Assembly: GCA_016930695.1 (NCBI GenBank)
Contig: JAFGGD010000044.1
Span: 1-64,000 of the forward strand
Direction of reading: 5' to 3'
DNA: 64,000 bases
DNA from: Candidatus Eisenbacteria bacterium
GTDB taxonomy: Bacteria > Orphanbacterota > Orphanbacteria > Orphanbacterales > Orphanbacteraceae
Shown here: in pieces, positions 8,757 to 16,645 of the stretch
Position numbering within the stretch: position 1 is the first letter of the stretch
Layout: each line of letters opens with the position of its first letter
Position numbers and translations under genes: made by a program
The notes under the pieces: model-generated
The model's input: the letters and a program-made list of their open reading frames with translations, nothing else
Database searches by the model: none
What the model was told of the DNA's origin: nothing

Positions 8757-10250
8757 CTAGCGGCGCCACGAGTTTAAAAATTCTTCCCTTAAATATTCGT
8801 GCATCGCCATTTCCGGATCGTCTGCGACGGACGGCTGGAGAAAGCGGAACGGTTCGTCGCTCTCGAAGGAGAGAATCGAGTGGCAGAGGGTGCAGTCGTA
8901 GGGGATCGTCCCGCCGTAGGCGTCGGTCATGTTCCGGTTGTGGCAGCGAAAGCAACCGCCGCCGTTCCGGTGTCCTCGGTGGTCCGGATAGGGGTTCCAG
9001 GTCACCCGCATGCGTGGATGAATATTGCGGCGATACGATGCCTGCAGGACCTCTACGGTCCGGTCGGTTATTGATGGGTCGGCCGGCTCGAATCCCTCGG
9101 CGCCGCGCCCGTAGAATCCCTCGATCGCGCTGCGGATGCCGGCCATGGCGGCGGCGGAATCGCCGTAGGCACCGGTGAGCGCCGCAAGCGCCTCCCGCTT
9201 GAGCCAGGGGAGCCCGGGGTCGAGGTCTCTCTCGCGGATTAGACGGTCCACCGCATGCTCCGGATCCTCATATACGTGTGTCGCCCGGTTGTGGCAGTCT
9301 ACGCAGTCGAGAATCCTCTCCTCACGGAAGAGCGTGTCCGCCGGGTCGAGGGCGCGGTTTTCGTAGCGCCAGAAATCATCCCCCTTGCGGACCTCCACCC
9401 AGGCCATTCTTTCCCGTGACTCGTCGGCCGCCGCGTAGAGGATTTCGTTTCGCGCGGCCACGTGCCAGTGTATTTCGCCACGGTTCTCGCCTCGTCCCGA
9501 TCCGACCTTGAGAGAGAGCGCGCTGTATCGAGGTGTCGAGAGGCGATCCAGAGCGCGCTTCGGGAAAATCCGGATGCGATCGCCGTAGAATTTGTCCGGC
9601 CAATGGCAGCGTTCGCAAGTCTCGCGGGCGGGGCGGAGTTGCCGCACCGGCGTAGGGATCGGCCGTTCGTACAGGTCGAAAGTGGCGGAGACGACCTGCC
9701 AGAGGCCGTTCAGCTTGGAATCGATCAGTGCCCCCGCCCCTTCGCCGACGTGGCACTCGACGCATTTCACGTGTGCGTGGGGAGAAACCTGGTAGGTGTT
9801 CCACTCCGGGTGCATCACCGAATGACAGGCCGTGCCGCAGAATACGGGTTCGTCCATGAAGTGCAGTATGCGGGCGCCGCCGGCGCCGAGAAAGAGGACG
9901 TTGATCAGGGTGAACACGGCGATGGTGGATACCAATCTGCTTCCGGTTGCGCGTGGCCGGACCATTTCGCCGCTGAATCGCTCGGCGAGGGGGTCCGCGA
10001 CGGAACGGGCCTTCGACGAGCGCAGGTAGATCCGCCAGCCGATCGGGATGAGCGCGAGCCCGAGAAGGAAAAGCGCCGGCAGCGTCATATAGGTGACGAG
10101 CCCCGTGTAGGCGTTGGTCAGCACACCCAGAAGGCGGAGCGCCTCCAGGAAGAGGAAGAGGAGGAAAGCGGAGGTGGTGAGCACCACTCCCGCCGTTCCC
10201 ACCCAATTCGCGGAGAGGCCGATGACGAAGAGACGAAAACGGCGGATCAT
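8757..10250 (-). CDS. NapC/NirT-type membrane multihaem cytochrome c
   Basis: 497 residues with N-terminal helices near residues 15-40, 50-72 and 108-126, then a periplasmic haem domain. Haem-attachment motifs are CGTACH at 138-143 (a CX3CH spacing), CVECH at 163-167, CERCH at 212-216, and CVDCH, CFRCH and CTLCH in the C-terminal half, giving six likely haems. The FCGTACHSVMHPEW block is typical of NapC/NirT-family quinol dehydrogenases. Its ATG lies 13 bp after the upstream HAO-like gene's stop, so the two form an operon. It probably takes electrons from quinol and hands them to that octahaem enzyme, as HaoC-type partners do in epsilon-proteobacteria. Confidence 0.88.
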   Translation of the reverse strand: MIRRFRLFVIGLSANWVGTAGVVLTTSAFLLFLFLEALRLLGVLTNAYTGLVTYMTLPALFLLGLALIPIGWRIYLRSSKARSVADPLAERFSGEMVRPRATGSRLVSTIAVFTLINVLFLGAGGARILHFMDEPVFCGTACHSVMHPEWNTYQVSPHAHVKCVECHVGEGAGALIDSKLNGLWQVVSATFDLYERPIPTPVRQLRPARETCERCHWPDKFYGDRIRIFPKRALDRLSTPRYSALSLKVGSGRGENRGEIHWHVAARNEILYAAADESRERMAWVEVRKGDDFWRYENRALDPADTLFREERILDCVDCHNRATHVYEDPEHAVDRLIRERDLDPGLPWLKREALAALTGAYGDSAAAMAGIRSAIEGFYGRGAEGFEPADPSITDRTVEVLQASYRRNIHPRMRVTWNPYPDHRGHRNGGGCFRCHNRNMTDAYGGTIPYDCTLCHSILSFESDEPFRFLQPSVADDPEMAMHEYLREEFLNSWRR

Positions 10251-10262
10251 GACCGGCTGCTC

Positions 10263-11597
10263 CTATTCGGGCGCGAGGAGGTCGGTATAGACCTTTTGCA
10301 ATTTCCCGGACCGGATCTCCGCCTGGATCTCCTCCGTCGGCCGGTTGATCCATGCGTGCATGGGATCAAGGGTGAGTAATTCGTCGATCCGGGCGTTTAC
10401 GTCTCCGTCGCCGTAGTCGCGCGCCTCGGGAAGGAACTTGAAATAGAAATGTTTTGCTACGTCGTAGATGCCGTGCCACCATGTGTAGTCGGGTCCCATC
10501 ATCGCCGCGCCGTGGCGGGCCCGCCGCCCTTCGTGGTGCCAAAGCTCCCAGTAGGTCCACTCGATTCGGTTGCCGAAGGAGGCGGGGCGCTCGAGCAGCC
10601 CTTTCTCTCGAATCATCTTCATGATTTCGCCCGACGGTCGCGCGAACTTCTCGTCATAGAGACGGACCACGCCGTCCATCTGCGCGTAATGCCCTTCGAC
10701 AAAGAGGTTGCCGTGGCAGTTGATGCATACTTCGAGCATGGCGCCTCGCCGCTCCCGCCAATTTTCCTTCTTCTTAGAGATCGGCGGGCGGAGGGACCAG
10801 GAGATGCGGCCGCCCACGTCGTGGGAAGAGGACGAAACGGGCGTTGCCGACATGTGGCAGGTTGCGCAGGTGGGCGCGTTGAAATAGTCCGCGCCGACCA
10901 CCCAGCGGTCCGCGTCGATATTCATGGACTCCAGGTGGGTTCTATAGGCGTTCCCGTGTTTGCTCTCTTCGTAGACTTCTTTCTGCGGGTGGTCCGGGCC
11001 GAGGTGACATTTGCCGCACGATTCCGGTCTTCGCGCTTGCCCCTTGGAGAAAGCATGTCGGGTGTGGCAAGCGTTGCAGGATCCCTTGCTCCCGTCAGGG
11101 TTCAGGCGGCCGATGCCGGAGTTGGGCCAGCTCTCCCTGGCGAGGCGGTTGGGAGAATCCGGGTCGATACGCACCTTGCAGCCGTGGCAACTCTCGCAGC
11201 CGGCGATGGCGACCGGCCGGCCGCCGGCGGCGTGGGCGAGGTAGGCGTCCTGTGATTCGAGGATCAGACCCGCCGTGGCGTGGTAGGAGTGATCCACCTG
11301 CTCCATCTCGCGGGGATGGCAGGAACCGCAATCCTTCGGCGTGACGAGCGTGGCGATGACCGCTCCTTCGTGCTCGAAGGCGTCCGGCTCCCCCCGCTCG
11401 GCTCCGTGGCAGTCGACGCAAGTGATGTTGTGAACGGCGTGCTCCGACGCGTACCACTGTCGGTAGAGGCCGGGCGAGACTTCCTTATGACAGGTCATGC
11501 ACCGGCCGGCGACGTTTTCGACCGGCGATGCCGCGAATGCAAAAAACGCGCAGACCACCGAGACGAGCAAGGGGATCAGGGCGTGGGACCGTTTCAT
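10263..11597 (-). CDS. Octahaem HAO-like periplasmic cytochrome c
   Basis: A 444-residue exported protein. The ATG at 11597 has GGAGG nine bases upstream, and in-frame starts further upstream are weaker. A signal peptide (about 1-23) is followed by exactly eight CXXCH motifs between residues 33 and 295: CMTCH, CVDCH, CGSCH, CESCH, CNACH, CGKCH, CATCH and CINCH. The C-terminal part has no haems but carries YTWWHGIYDVAKHF near residue 371, resembling the C-terminal block of hydroxylamine-oxidoreductase (HAO)-family proteins. With a NapC partner, reduction of nitrite or hydroxylamine is more likely than hydroxylamine oxidation, but direction cannot be read from sequence. Whether a haem-crosslinking tyrosine is present needs alignment. 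Confidence 0.85.
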   Translation of the reverse strand: MKRSHALIPLLVSVVCAFFAFAASPVENVAGRCMTCHKEVSPGLYRQWYASEHAVHNITCVDCHGAERGEPDAFEHEGAVIATLVTPKDCGSCHPREMEQVDHSYHATAGLILESQDAYLAHAAGGRPVAIAGCESCHGCKVRIDPDSPNRLARESWPNSGIGRLNPDGSKGSCNACHTRHAFSKGQARRPESCGKCHLGPDHPQKEVYEESKHGNAYRTHLESMNIDADRWVVGADYFNAPTCATCHMSATPVSSSSHDVGGRISWSLRPPISKKKENWRERRGAMLEVCINCHGNLFVEGHYAQMDGVVRLYDEKFARPSGEIMKMIREKGLLERPASFGNRIEWTYWELWHHEGRRARHGAAMMGPDYTWWHGIYDVAKHFYFKFLPEARDYGDGDVNARIDELLTLDPMHAWINRPTEEIQAEIRSGKLQKVYTDLLAPE

Positions 11598-12149
11598 GAC
11601 CGCACACCTCCGGTCGAGTGTGGATATTGGCGGGACGCCCACGAGTCTAGGGAATGTGCGTACGGCATATCGAGAGAAATCGGAGGACCGGAGAGCGCGG
11701 CGCCGGGTCGTACCCCCTCCGGATCGCCTTTTCGCCCCCGGCAGACCCCGAAAAGGGGTGCGTCCGGGACATTTTCAAATATTTTTTACGTGCCGTCCCC
11801 ACGATGGCCCGGACTTAACCGACTTATTATCAACAACATGGGGCCGGCCCGGCTCCGGGAATCCGGTTTCGCGGGAGAGGGGGAGAAGTTTATAGTTTGA
11901 CAACCATCGGTCGAGGACGATATCTTTAGTACAGCTGTGGGATAGTCCTACCGAGTCGACTCACCGTTTGCGCCCTCGTTGAATCGAAGATCGGTTTTGG
12001 AGTGATGTTCCCGAGCTTGCGCGAAGAGAGGGTCTCTTCGGGGCGAGAAGAGAGAAGTTCGAAAGGTAGGAGAAGAGCGGAGGAACCGCGTCGTCTCACC
12101 GATCGGACAGTGTTCGATTAGGGCGGAAATGGAAGAGAAGGATCCTGTT
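11598..12149. other. Intergenic region and long leader of the RRM gene
   Basis: This 552-bp stretch separates the divergent HAO-like and RRM genes. It holds AT-rich DNA at about 11770-11840, a good sigma-70 promoter at 11897-11926, and about 215 transcribed bases before the RRM start codon. No ORF in it looks real. The long leader could act as an RNA thermosensor of the cold-shock type; that is inference. Confidence 0.45.
11897..11926 (+). promoter_or_regulatory. Sigma-70-like promoter of the RRM gene
   Basis: A perfect -35 TTGACA at 11897-11902 is followed after 18 bp by TATCTT at 11921-11926. This would start transcription near 11933 and give an unusually long leader upstream of the RRM coding sequence. 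Confidence 0.55.
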
Positions 12150-12434
12150 ATGAAGTTGTACATCGGAAATCTGCCTTTCAGTGCGACCGAAGCCGAGATT
12201 CGTGAGCTGTTCTCCAAGCACGGCACGGTGGAAGAGGTCAATCTGATCACCGATCGTGACACGGGCAGACCGCGTGGATTCGGTTTCATCGAGATGGACG
12301 AAGCCGGAGCGAACGCGGCGATCAGCGCGTTGAACGGCACGGACATGGACGGTCGTTCGCTTACGGTCAATCCGGCTCGCGCCCGCGAGAACCGCGGTGG
12401 CGGCGGCGGCGGCGGCCGGCGCGATCGCTGGTAG
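12150..12434 (+). CDS. Single-RRM RNA-binding protein
   Basis: A 94-residue protein consisting of one RNA recognition motif and a glycine-rich tail. RNP2 is KLYIGNLPF at the N-terminus and RNP1 is RGFGFIEM near residue 47. The tail runs ENRGGGGGGG then RRDRW. The start was placed at the ATG at 12150, since bacterial RRM proteins begin at this strand and AGAAGGA lies upstream; an ATG 21 bp earlier is possible. Bacterial and cyanobacterial RRM proteins of this size are often cold-induced RNA chaperones. The long leader and strong terminator suggest an abundant, post-transcriptionally regulated monocistronic mRNA. Confidence 0.93.
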   Translation: MKLYIGNLPFSATEAEIRELFSKHGTVEEVNLITDRDTGRPRGFGFIEMDEAGANAAISALNGTDMDGRSLTVNPARARENRGGGGGGGRRDRW

Positions 12435-12449
12435 ATTACCGCAATCGCC

Positions 12450-12484
12450 GCGGGGGACGTCTACGACGTCCCCCGCTTTTTTTT
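12450..12484 (+). terminator. Strong intrinsic terminator after the RRM gene
   Basis: A perfect 12-bp stem (12450-12461 with 12465-12476) and a TAC loop are followed by eight T residues. It lies 15 bp after the RRM stop codon. Confidence 0.95.
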
Positions 12485-12562
12485 GTCCGCGTCGTGGAAT
12501 CCGGGACTCACGCATTCGTGGGAACGCATGGGGAACCGGCGCGCTAAAAAAACACAACTCGA

Positions 12563-12594
12563 CGCCCCCGGTGGAGTTCCGCCGGGGGCGTTTT
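12563..12594. terminator. Terminator hairpin between convergent genes
   Basis: Nine-bp arms CGCCCCCGG/CCGGGGGCG (12563-12571 and 12582-12590) are followed by TTTT on the plus strand. An A-run on the plus-strand left flank gives a T-rich stretch on the other strand. It can serve the end of the ars operon, which stops at 12611 on the minus strand, in either orientation. Confidence 0.7.
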
Positions 12595-12610
12595 CCGGAT
12601 CACGGGAAGC

Positions 12611-13927
12611 CTATTCCGTGAAGGCGCCGAAGATCATTCCGCTGACCGTCGCCATGACGATCACGAGAATGACGAAGGCGATTGTCTTCCGCGTGCCGAT
12701 CACGCTCCGGATAACGAGCATGTTGGGGAGGCTGAGCGCCGGTCCGGCGAGGAGAAGGGCGAGGGCGGGTCCCTTCCCCATTCCCGCGCCGAGGAGTCCC
12801 TGGAGGATCGGCACCTCCGTGAGCGTGGCGAAGTACATGAAGGCGCCGGCGGCGGAGGCGAAAAGATTCGCTCCCAAAGAATTGCCGCCGACGAGAGAGG
12901 CGATCCACCGGCTCGGGATGAGCCCCTCCTCGTTCGGCCGGCCGAGGAGCGCGCCGGCGACGAGCACGCCGAGGAGGAGGAGCGGAAGGATCTGCTTGGC
13001 GAATCCCCAGGCGGAACCGAACCACTCCGACGCTTCTCCGCGGCCGCGGGCCGTGAGAACCGACAAGGCGAGCGCGCCGGCGGCGAAGGGGATCACGGGC
13101 GTTTCCCGGAAGAGGAACGCGAGCGCGCCCGTTGTCGCCGCCGCCGCGACGAGCCACGCCCGCCGGACTCCGAACCATGTGCCGAGCATGACGCCCAACG
13201 CCGCCGCGCACCCCGCCGTCAGGAACCATTTGGCGAAATAGATCGCCGCCCAGACGCCGCCGTCTCCCCGCGGCGCGCCCCAGTTCGCGAAGACCAGTAT
13301 CCCGACGAGTGAGGCGAAGAGAAGGGCCGTTTGATGGAGAGGCCGTCCCTCTTCGGGCGCCGGCATCGCCGCCGCGGCCGCCGCCTTTTCCTTCTCTTCG
13401 CGCAGGAAGAGGAGGTGCATGAGCACGCCGATCACCACGCTGAAGAGGATCGCGCCGGCGGCGCGCGCGATTCCCATCTCCAGGCCGAGCACCCGCGCGG
13501 TGAGCACGATGGCGAGCACGTTGATCGCCGGCCCTGAGTAGAGGAACGCCGTCGCCGGTCCGAGTCCGGCCCCCATCCGGTGGATCCCCGCGAAGAGGGG
13601 GAGCACCGTGCAGGAGCATACGGCAAGGATCGTCCCGGAAACGCTCGCCACGCCGTAGGCGACGATCTTGTTCGCCCCCGCGCCCAGATACTTCATGACC
13701 GAAGCCTGGCTGAGAAAGACGGATATGGCGCCGGCGATGAAGAATGCCGGGACGAGGCAGAGAAGGACGTGCTCCCGGGCGTACCAGCGGACCAGGTGAA
13801 ACGCCTCGAAGAGAAAGTGGGGGAGGGGGAGGGCCCGTTCCAGCGCTTCGGCGGGGAAAAAGTAGGCGGCGAGGAAACCTCCCGTCATGAGAAGAAGCGC
13901 CCCTCGTTCCTTTTTCCATCGCATCAT
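12611..13927 (-). CDS. ArsP/YraQ-type permease (PF03773-like)
   Basis: A 438-residue polytopic protein, last gene of the ars operon. About ten helices are arranged as two related halves separated by a charged loop (REEKEKAAAAAAMPAPEEGR). The first half carries the VCSCTVLPLFAGI motif with two cysteines typical of this permease family, then GPATAFLYSGPAINVLAI. The second half has the matching FATLTEVPILQGLLGAGMGKGPALALLLAGPALSLPN. ArsP members export trivalent organoarsenicals, while others are described as metal efflux permeases. Genome context with ArsR, ArsC and an ArsF-like protein favours arsenical efflux. The two ATG codons at the start make the first residue ambiguous by one. Confidence 0.85.
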   Translation of the reverse strand: MMRWKKERGALLLMTGGFLAAYFFPAEALERALPLPHFLFEAFHLVRWYAREHVLLCLVPAFFIAGAISVFLSQASVMKYLGAGANKIVAYGVASVSGTILAVCSCTVLPLFAGIHRMGAGLGPATAFLYSGPAINVLAIVLTARVLGLEMGIARAAGAILFSVVIGVLMHLLFLREEKEKAAAAAAMPAPEEGRPLHQTALLFASLVGILVFANWGAPRGDGGVWAAIYFAKWFLTAGCAAALGVMLGTWFGVRRAWLVAAAATTGALAFLFRETPVIPFAAGALALSVLTARGRGEASEWFGSAWGFAKQILPLLLLGVLVAGALLGRPNEEGLIPSRWIASLVGGNSLGANLFASAAGAFMYFATLTEVPILQGLLGAGMGKGPALALLLAGPALSLPNMLVIRSVIGTRKTIAFVILVIVMATVSGMIFGAFTE

Positions 13928-13964
13928 TCCGCGGCCCTCTTTTCTTGATCCGATGAACGCGGGA

Positions 13965-14381
13965 TCACTCCCCTTCGGCCAGGTATCTCACGATTCTCGC
14001 GCGGATGCCGTCGCGCACCTCCCGAAAGGCGGCGAGACGCTTCTCCTCGTCTCCGGTCGCGTGGATCGGATCCGGGAAGGGCCAATGGAGGCGCGCCTTC
14101 GCGTCGGGGAAGAAGGGGCAGTTGCGGGCCGCGTGGTCGCACACGGTGACGACGAGGTCGAAGGTGTCCCCGAGAAAATCGTCGATCCCCTTGCTCCAAT
14201 GCCCGGAGATGTCGACGCCGATCTCCTCCATGGCGCGGACGGCGAGGGGGTGCACCCATCCCGCCGGCGCGGCGCCCGCCGAGTGGGCTTCCCACTCCCC
14301 ATTCCCCAACTCCCGCCAGAGCCCCTCCGCCATTTGGGAGCGGCAGGCGTTTCCGGTGCAGACGATCAAAACCCGCTTCAT
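13965..14381 (-). CDS. arsC: Arsenate reductase, LMW-phosphatase/thioredoxin-coupled type
   Basis: 138 residues with the low-molecular-weight phosphatase P-loop CTGNACRS (C8, C13, R14) at the N-terminus. The catalytic aspartate lies in the DPIH segment near residue 104. The region TVCDHAARNCPFFP near residues 79-93 carries the second and third redox cysteines expected for thioredoxin-coupled ArsC (pI258-like). The reaction is reduction of arsenate to arsenite, with electrons from thioredoxin. Two thioredoxin-like genes stand just upstream in the same operon and are plausible donors. Length is normal for the family. Confidence 0.93.
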   Translation of the reverse strand: MKRVLIVCTGNACRSQMAEGLWRELGNGEWEAHSAGAAPAGWVHPLAVRAMEEIGVDISGHWSKGIDDFLGDTFDLVVTVCDHAARNCPFFPDAKARLHWPFPDPIHATGDEEKRLAAFREVRDGIRARIVRYLAEGE

Positions 14382-14394
14382 GGGAGCACCATCC

Positions 14395-15075
14395 TTACGT
14401 AGTAAAAAGAATCGAAATTCCCACGACGAGAACGAGCGCGCCCGCCGCGCGGCGGGCGACGACGAGGCCGCGGGTCCAGCCGCGCGAGTTCGCCATCTTC
14501 TGCACGAGGCCCATGGACGTGCCGCCGGCGAGGACGAGCCCGCAGTGGCCGAGGCTGTACGCGCCGAGAAGGATCGCGCCGAAGGCGGTCCCTTTCAGCG
14601 GCACCACCGCGAGGAGGGCGAGGAGAATCGGTCCGGCGCAGGGGAGCGACACGAGCCCGAAGAGGAGCCCGAGCAGGAAGGCCCCCGGCAGACCGCCGCC
14701 CACGCGGGGGAGACGGGAGAGGCCGGGGGGGGACCAGCGGAAAACGCCCACCAGATGCAGTCCCATGAAGAGGCAGACCGCGACCGCCACATAGCGCCAC
14801 CAGGAGGCGCGGAGCATCGAGCCGGCCGTCCAGGCGACGAGGAAGAGGAGAGCGAACATCGCCGTGAGCCCGGCCGCGAAGCCGAGGGAGAGGAGGAAGG
14901 AACGGCGCACGCCCGCCCTCTCCTGCCCCGCCACGTATCCGATCATGAGAGGGACCATGGCGATCACGCAGGGATTCGCGGCGGTGAGCAGCCCGCCGGC
15001 GAAGGCGGCGAAGGGGGCGGCCCATAGGTTCCCTTGAACCGCGGCGGCGAGGCTCTCGGCGGCTCCTTCGAACAA
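14395..15075 (-). CDS. CcdA/DsbD-like membrane thiol transporter (ArsG-like position)
   Basis: A 226-residue protein with about six helices. Each half-domain carries a cysteine followed by membrane helices: TAANPCVIAMVPLMIGYV near residue 35 and VSLPCAGPILLALL near residue 145. This is the CcdA signature for moving reducing equivalents across the membrane. The gene abuts the thioredoxin gene, whose stop adjoins this start, so an exported thioredoxin is probably its direct partner. In described ars clusters the CcdA-like ArsG acts with an ArsF protein in handling aromatic arsenicals. An ArsF-like gene is present three genes upstream, so that role is possible here. Confidence 0.85.
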   Translation of the reverse strand: MFEGAAESLAAAVQGNLWAAPFAAFAGGLLTAANPCVIAMVPLMIGYVAGQERAGVRRSFLLSLGFAAGLTAMFALLFLVAWTAGSMLRASWWRYVAVAVCLFMGLHLVGVFRWSPPGLSRLPRVGGGLPGAFLLGLLFGLVSLPCAGPILLALLAVVPLKGTAFGAILLGAYSLGHCGLVLAGGTSMGLVQKMANSRGWTRGLVVARRAAGALVLVVGISILFTT

Positions 15076-15486
15076 CTACTCCACCCCCATTTCCGCGAAG
15101 CGGGCGACGATCTCCTCTTTCGAGAGGAAGCCCTCGTGTCGCCACACCTCGTTCCCCTCGCGGTCGAAGAAGATCTGCGTGGGAATGACGCGAACGCCGT
15201 GGCGGCGCCCTTCTTCCGGATCGATACGAACGTCTATGAAGCGGACCTCCGCCCGCCCGGCGTACACGCCGCGCAGCTCCTCCAGGATCGGCGCCATCTT
15301 TTGGCAGGGGATGCACTTGTCCGATCCCAGATCGACGAGACTCGGGAGCGTCTCCCGCGCGGGCGCCTCCACCGCCGTCGCGCCTTCCGCGCCCTCGCCG
15401 CGCCGGGCGCGCTCTCTTGCGTAGGTGACGGCCAGAAAGAGCAGCACCGCGAAAAGAAGAATGGAGACCAAACGTTGATGTTTCAT
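15076..15486 (-). CDS. Membrane-anchored periplasmic thioredoxin
   Basis: 136 residues: an N-terminal hydrophobic anchor (about 7-22), a short polar linker, then a thioredoxin fold. The active site is KCIPCQKM near residue 57. The cis-proline segment VIPTQIFFD and a terminal helix complete the fold. This is the architecture of CcmG/ResA/TlpA-like proteins reduced by CcdA, encoded immediately downstream with no gap. In an ars operon it may keep ArsF-like or ArsP-side thiols reduced in the periplasm. Confidence 0.88.
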   Translation of the reverse strand: MKHQRLVSILLFAVLLFLAVTYARERARRGEGAEGATAVEAPARETLPSLVDLGSDKCIPCQKMAPILEELRGVYAGRAEVRFIDVRIDPEEGRRHGVRVIPTQIFFDREGNEVWRHEGFLSKEEIVARFAEMGVE

Positions 15487-15539
15487 CTACTCTCCTCGAA
15501 ATCGATGTCGTGACGGGGGAGGCACTGAGGAGGGACCGT

Positions 15540-16004
15540 CTAGCGACAGGCTTCGCGCAGCTTCGCCTCAAGCTCCTCGACGGGGACGAACCCCTCCTTC
15601 CGCCACGTCTCGTTCCCATAACGGTCGATGAGCACGGTGGTGGGGAACGTCTTGGTCGCGGTTTTCTCTCGGTCCCGGTGGACCGGCAGATCCAGGTAGG
15701 CGACCACGGCGCGGTCTTCATACTCCCCGGCGAGGCGATCCACCGCCGCCTTCATGTCGCGGGATTCCTCGTTGTCGCCGGCGAGAACGAGGAGACGCGG
15801 CAGGTCCGCCCGCCATTCGCCCGTCGTCTCGGCGGGGAGATCCGCCGTCCAGGGGCGGGCCTCCTCGGTCCGTTCCGTCTCAGCGGGCGTTGTCGTCGTC
15901 GGGCCGTTCGGCCCGCGCGTCTCCCGGCTCCGCATGAAAAGAGCGACCAAAATCCCGAGTACGATGAATACGACCGCCTGGACCATGGAACGGCGATGGA
16001 TCAT
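15540..16004 (-). CDS. Thioredoxin-fold protein lacking the active-site cysteines
   Basis: 154 residues with an N-terminal hydrophobic anchor (about 8-24), a Thr/Glu-rich linker and a thioredoxin-like domain. Aligned by eye with the downstream thioredoxin, it keeps the cis-proline region (FPTTVLIDRYGNETWRKEGF against IPTQIFFDREGNEVWRHEGF) and the same ending. The CIPC active site is replaced by NEES in LAGDNEESRDMK. The only cysteine is the penultimate residue. It is therefore unlikely to be a dithiol oxidoreductase and may be a chaperone or binding partner. It starts two bases before the ArsF-like stop-codon boundary, so translation is coupled. Both genes probably arose by duplication. Confidence 0.85.
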   Translation of the reverse strand: MIHRRSMVQAVVFIVLGILVALFMRSRETRGPNGPTTTTPAETERTEEARPWTADLPAETTGEWRADLPRLLVLAGDNEESRDMKAAVDRLAGEYEDRAVVAYLDLPVHRDREKTATKTFPTTVLIDRYGNETWRKEGFVPVEELEAKLREACR

Positions 16005-16586
16005 TTAATCACTCCGCCGGGAATCCGACCCCGACTCGGGACCGGTGTTCTCCGATTCCGGCGTCTTCGCGCCGGCCTCTCCGCTCAGGAACGCCTCGAC
16101 CTCGCGGCGCACGTAATCCTGAACATTCCGCTTCTCTTTCTCCAGAAAAAGATCCCACAAGCGATCGAGCCGTTTCCACTCGGTCGTCGCGCCGTTTTCC
16201 CGACGAACGAGAACCACGGTCTGCGTGCCGGCGCCGAAGGTCCCGGCGAGGTGAGCGTTCTCCTCCGTGTCCATGTCGATGGACCGCCATTCGAGAACGC
16301 CGCCGGCGATCGCGTCCGCGAAACCGGTCTCGACCGCTTCCCGGGCGTACTCCTCGATGGTGAGGCAGGACCGGCAACGAAGCGTGTGGTGGCAGTAATA
16401 CGCGATGTACTCCGGCGAGGCGGGAAGGTCGGCCGCCCGTTCCGGTGTCTTTTCCGCCGGGAACGACGCCACCGCGCCGCCCTCCATTCCGCGCGGTGCG
16501 CCGGCCACGGCCGCGCCCCTCAGGACCGCTCCGGCGAGCAGAATCCCGGCGAGCAACGGAGAGAGCTTGAAAAGACGCAGCTTCAT
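16005..16586 (-). CDS. ArsF-family exported protein
   Basis: A 193-residue protein with a signal peptide (about 1-29). The start at 16586 was chosen because AGAGGAAGCGCTCA precedes it. The diagnostic block is YIAYYCHHTLRCRSCLTIEEYA near residue 60, matching the Y-x-H-x-T-x-R-C-x-x-C pattern of the ArsF family (annotated in public resources as nitrophenyl compound nitroreductase subunit). A thioredoxin-like half follows (WRSIDMDTEENAHLAGTFGAG), then a charged Glu/Ser-rich tail. The described ArsEFG system handles aromatic arsenicals such as roxarsone. The same co-occurring parts are here, but the substrate is inferred only from that comparison. Confidence 0.75.
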   Translation of the reverse strand: MKLRLFKLSPLLAGILLAGAVLRGAAVAGAPRGMEGGAVASFPAEKTPERAADLPASPEYIAYYCHHTLRCRSCLTIEEYAREAVETGFADAIAGGVLEWRSIDMDTEENAHLAGTFGAGTQTVVLVRRENGATTEWKRLDRLWDLFLEKEKRNVQDYVRREVEAFLSGEAGAKTPESENTGPESGSDSRRSD

Positions 16587-16645
16587 TGAGCGCTTCCTCT
16601 CTTTCGGGATCGGATCCGTGCGACGATGCCGCCGGCCGATCCCTC

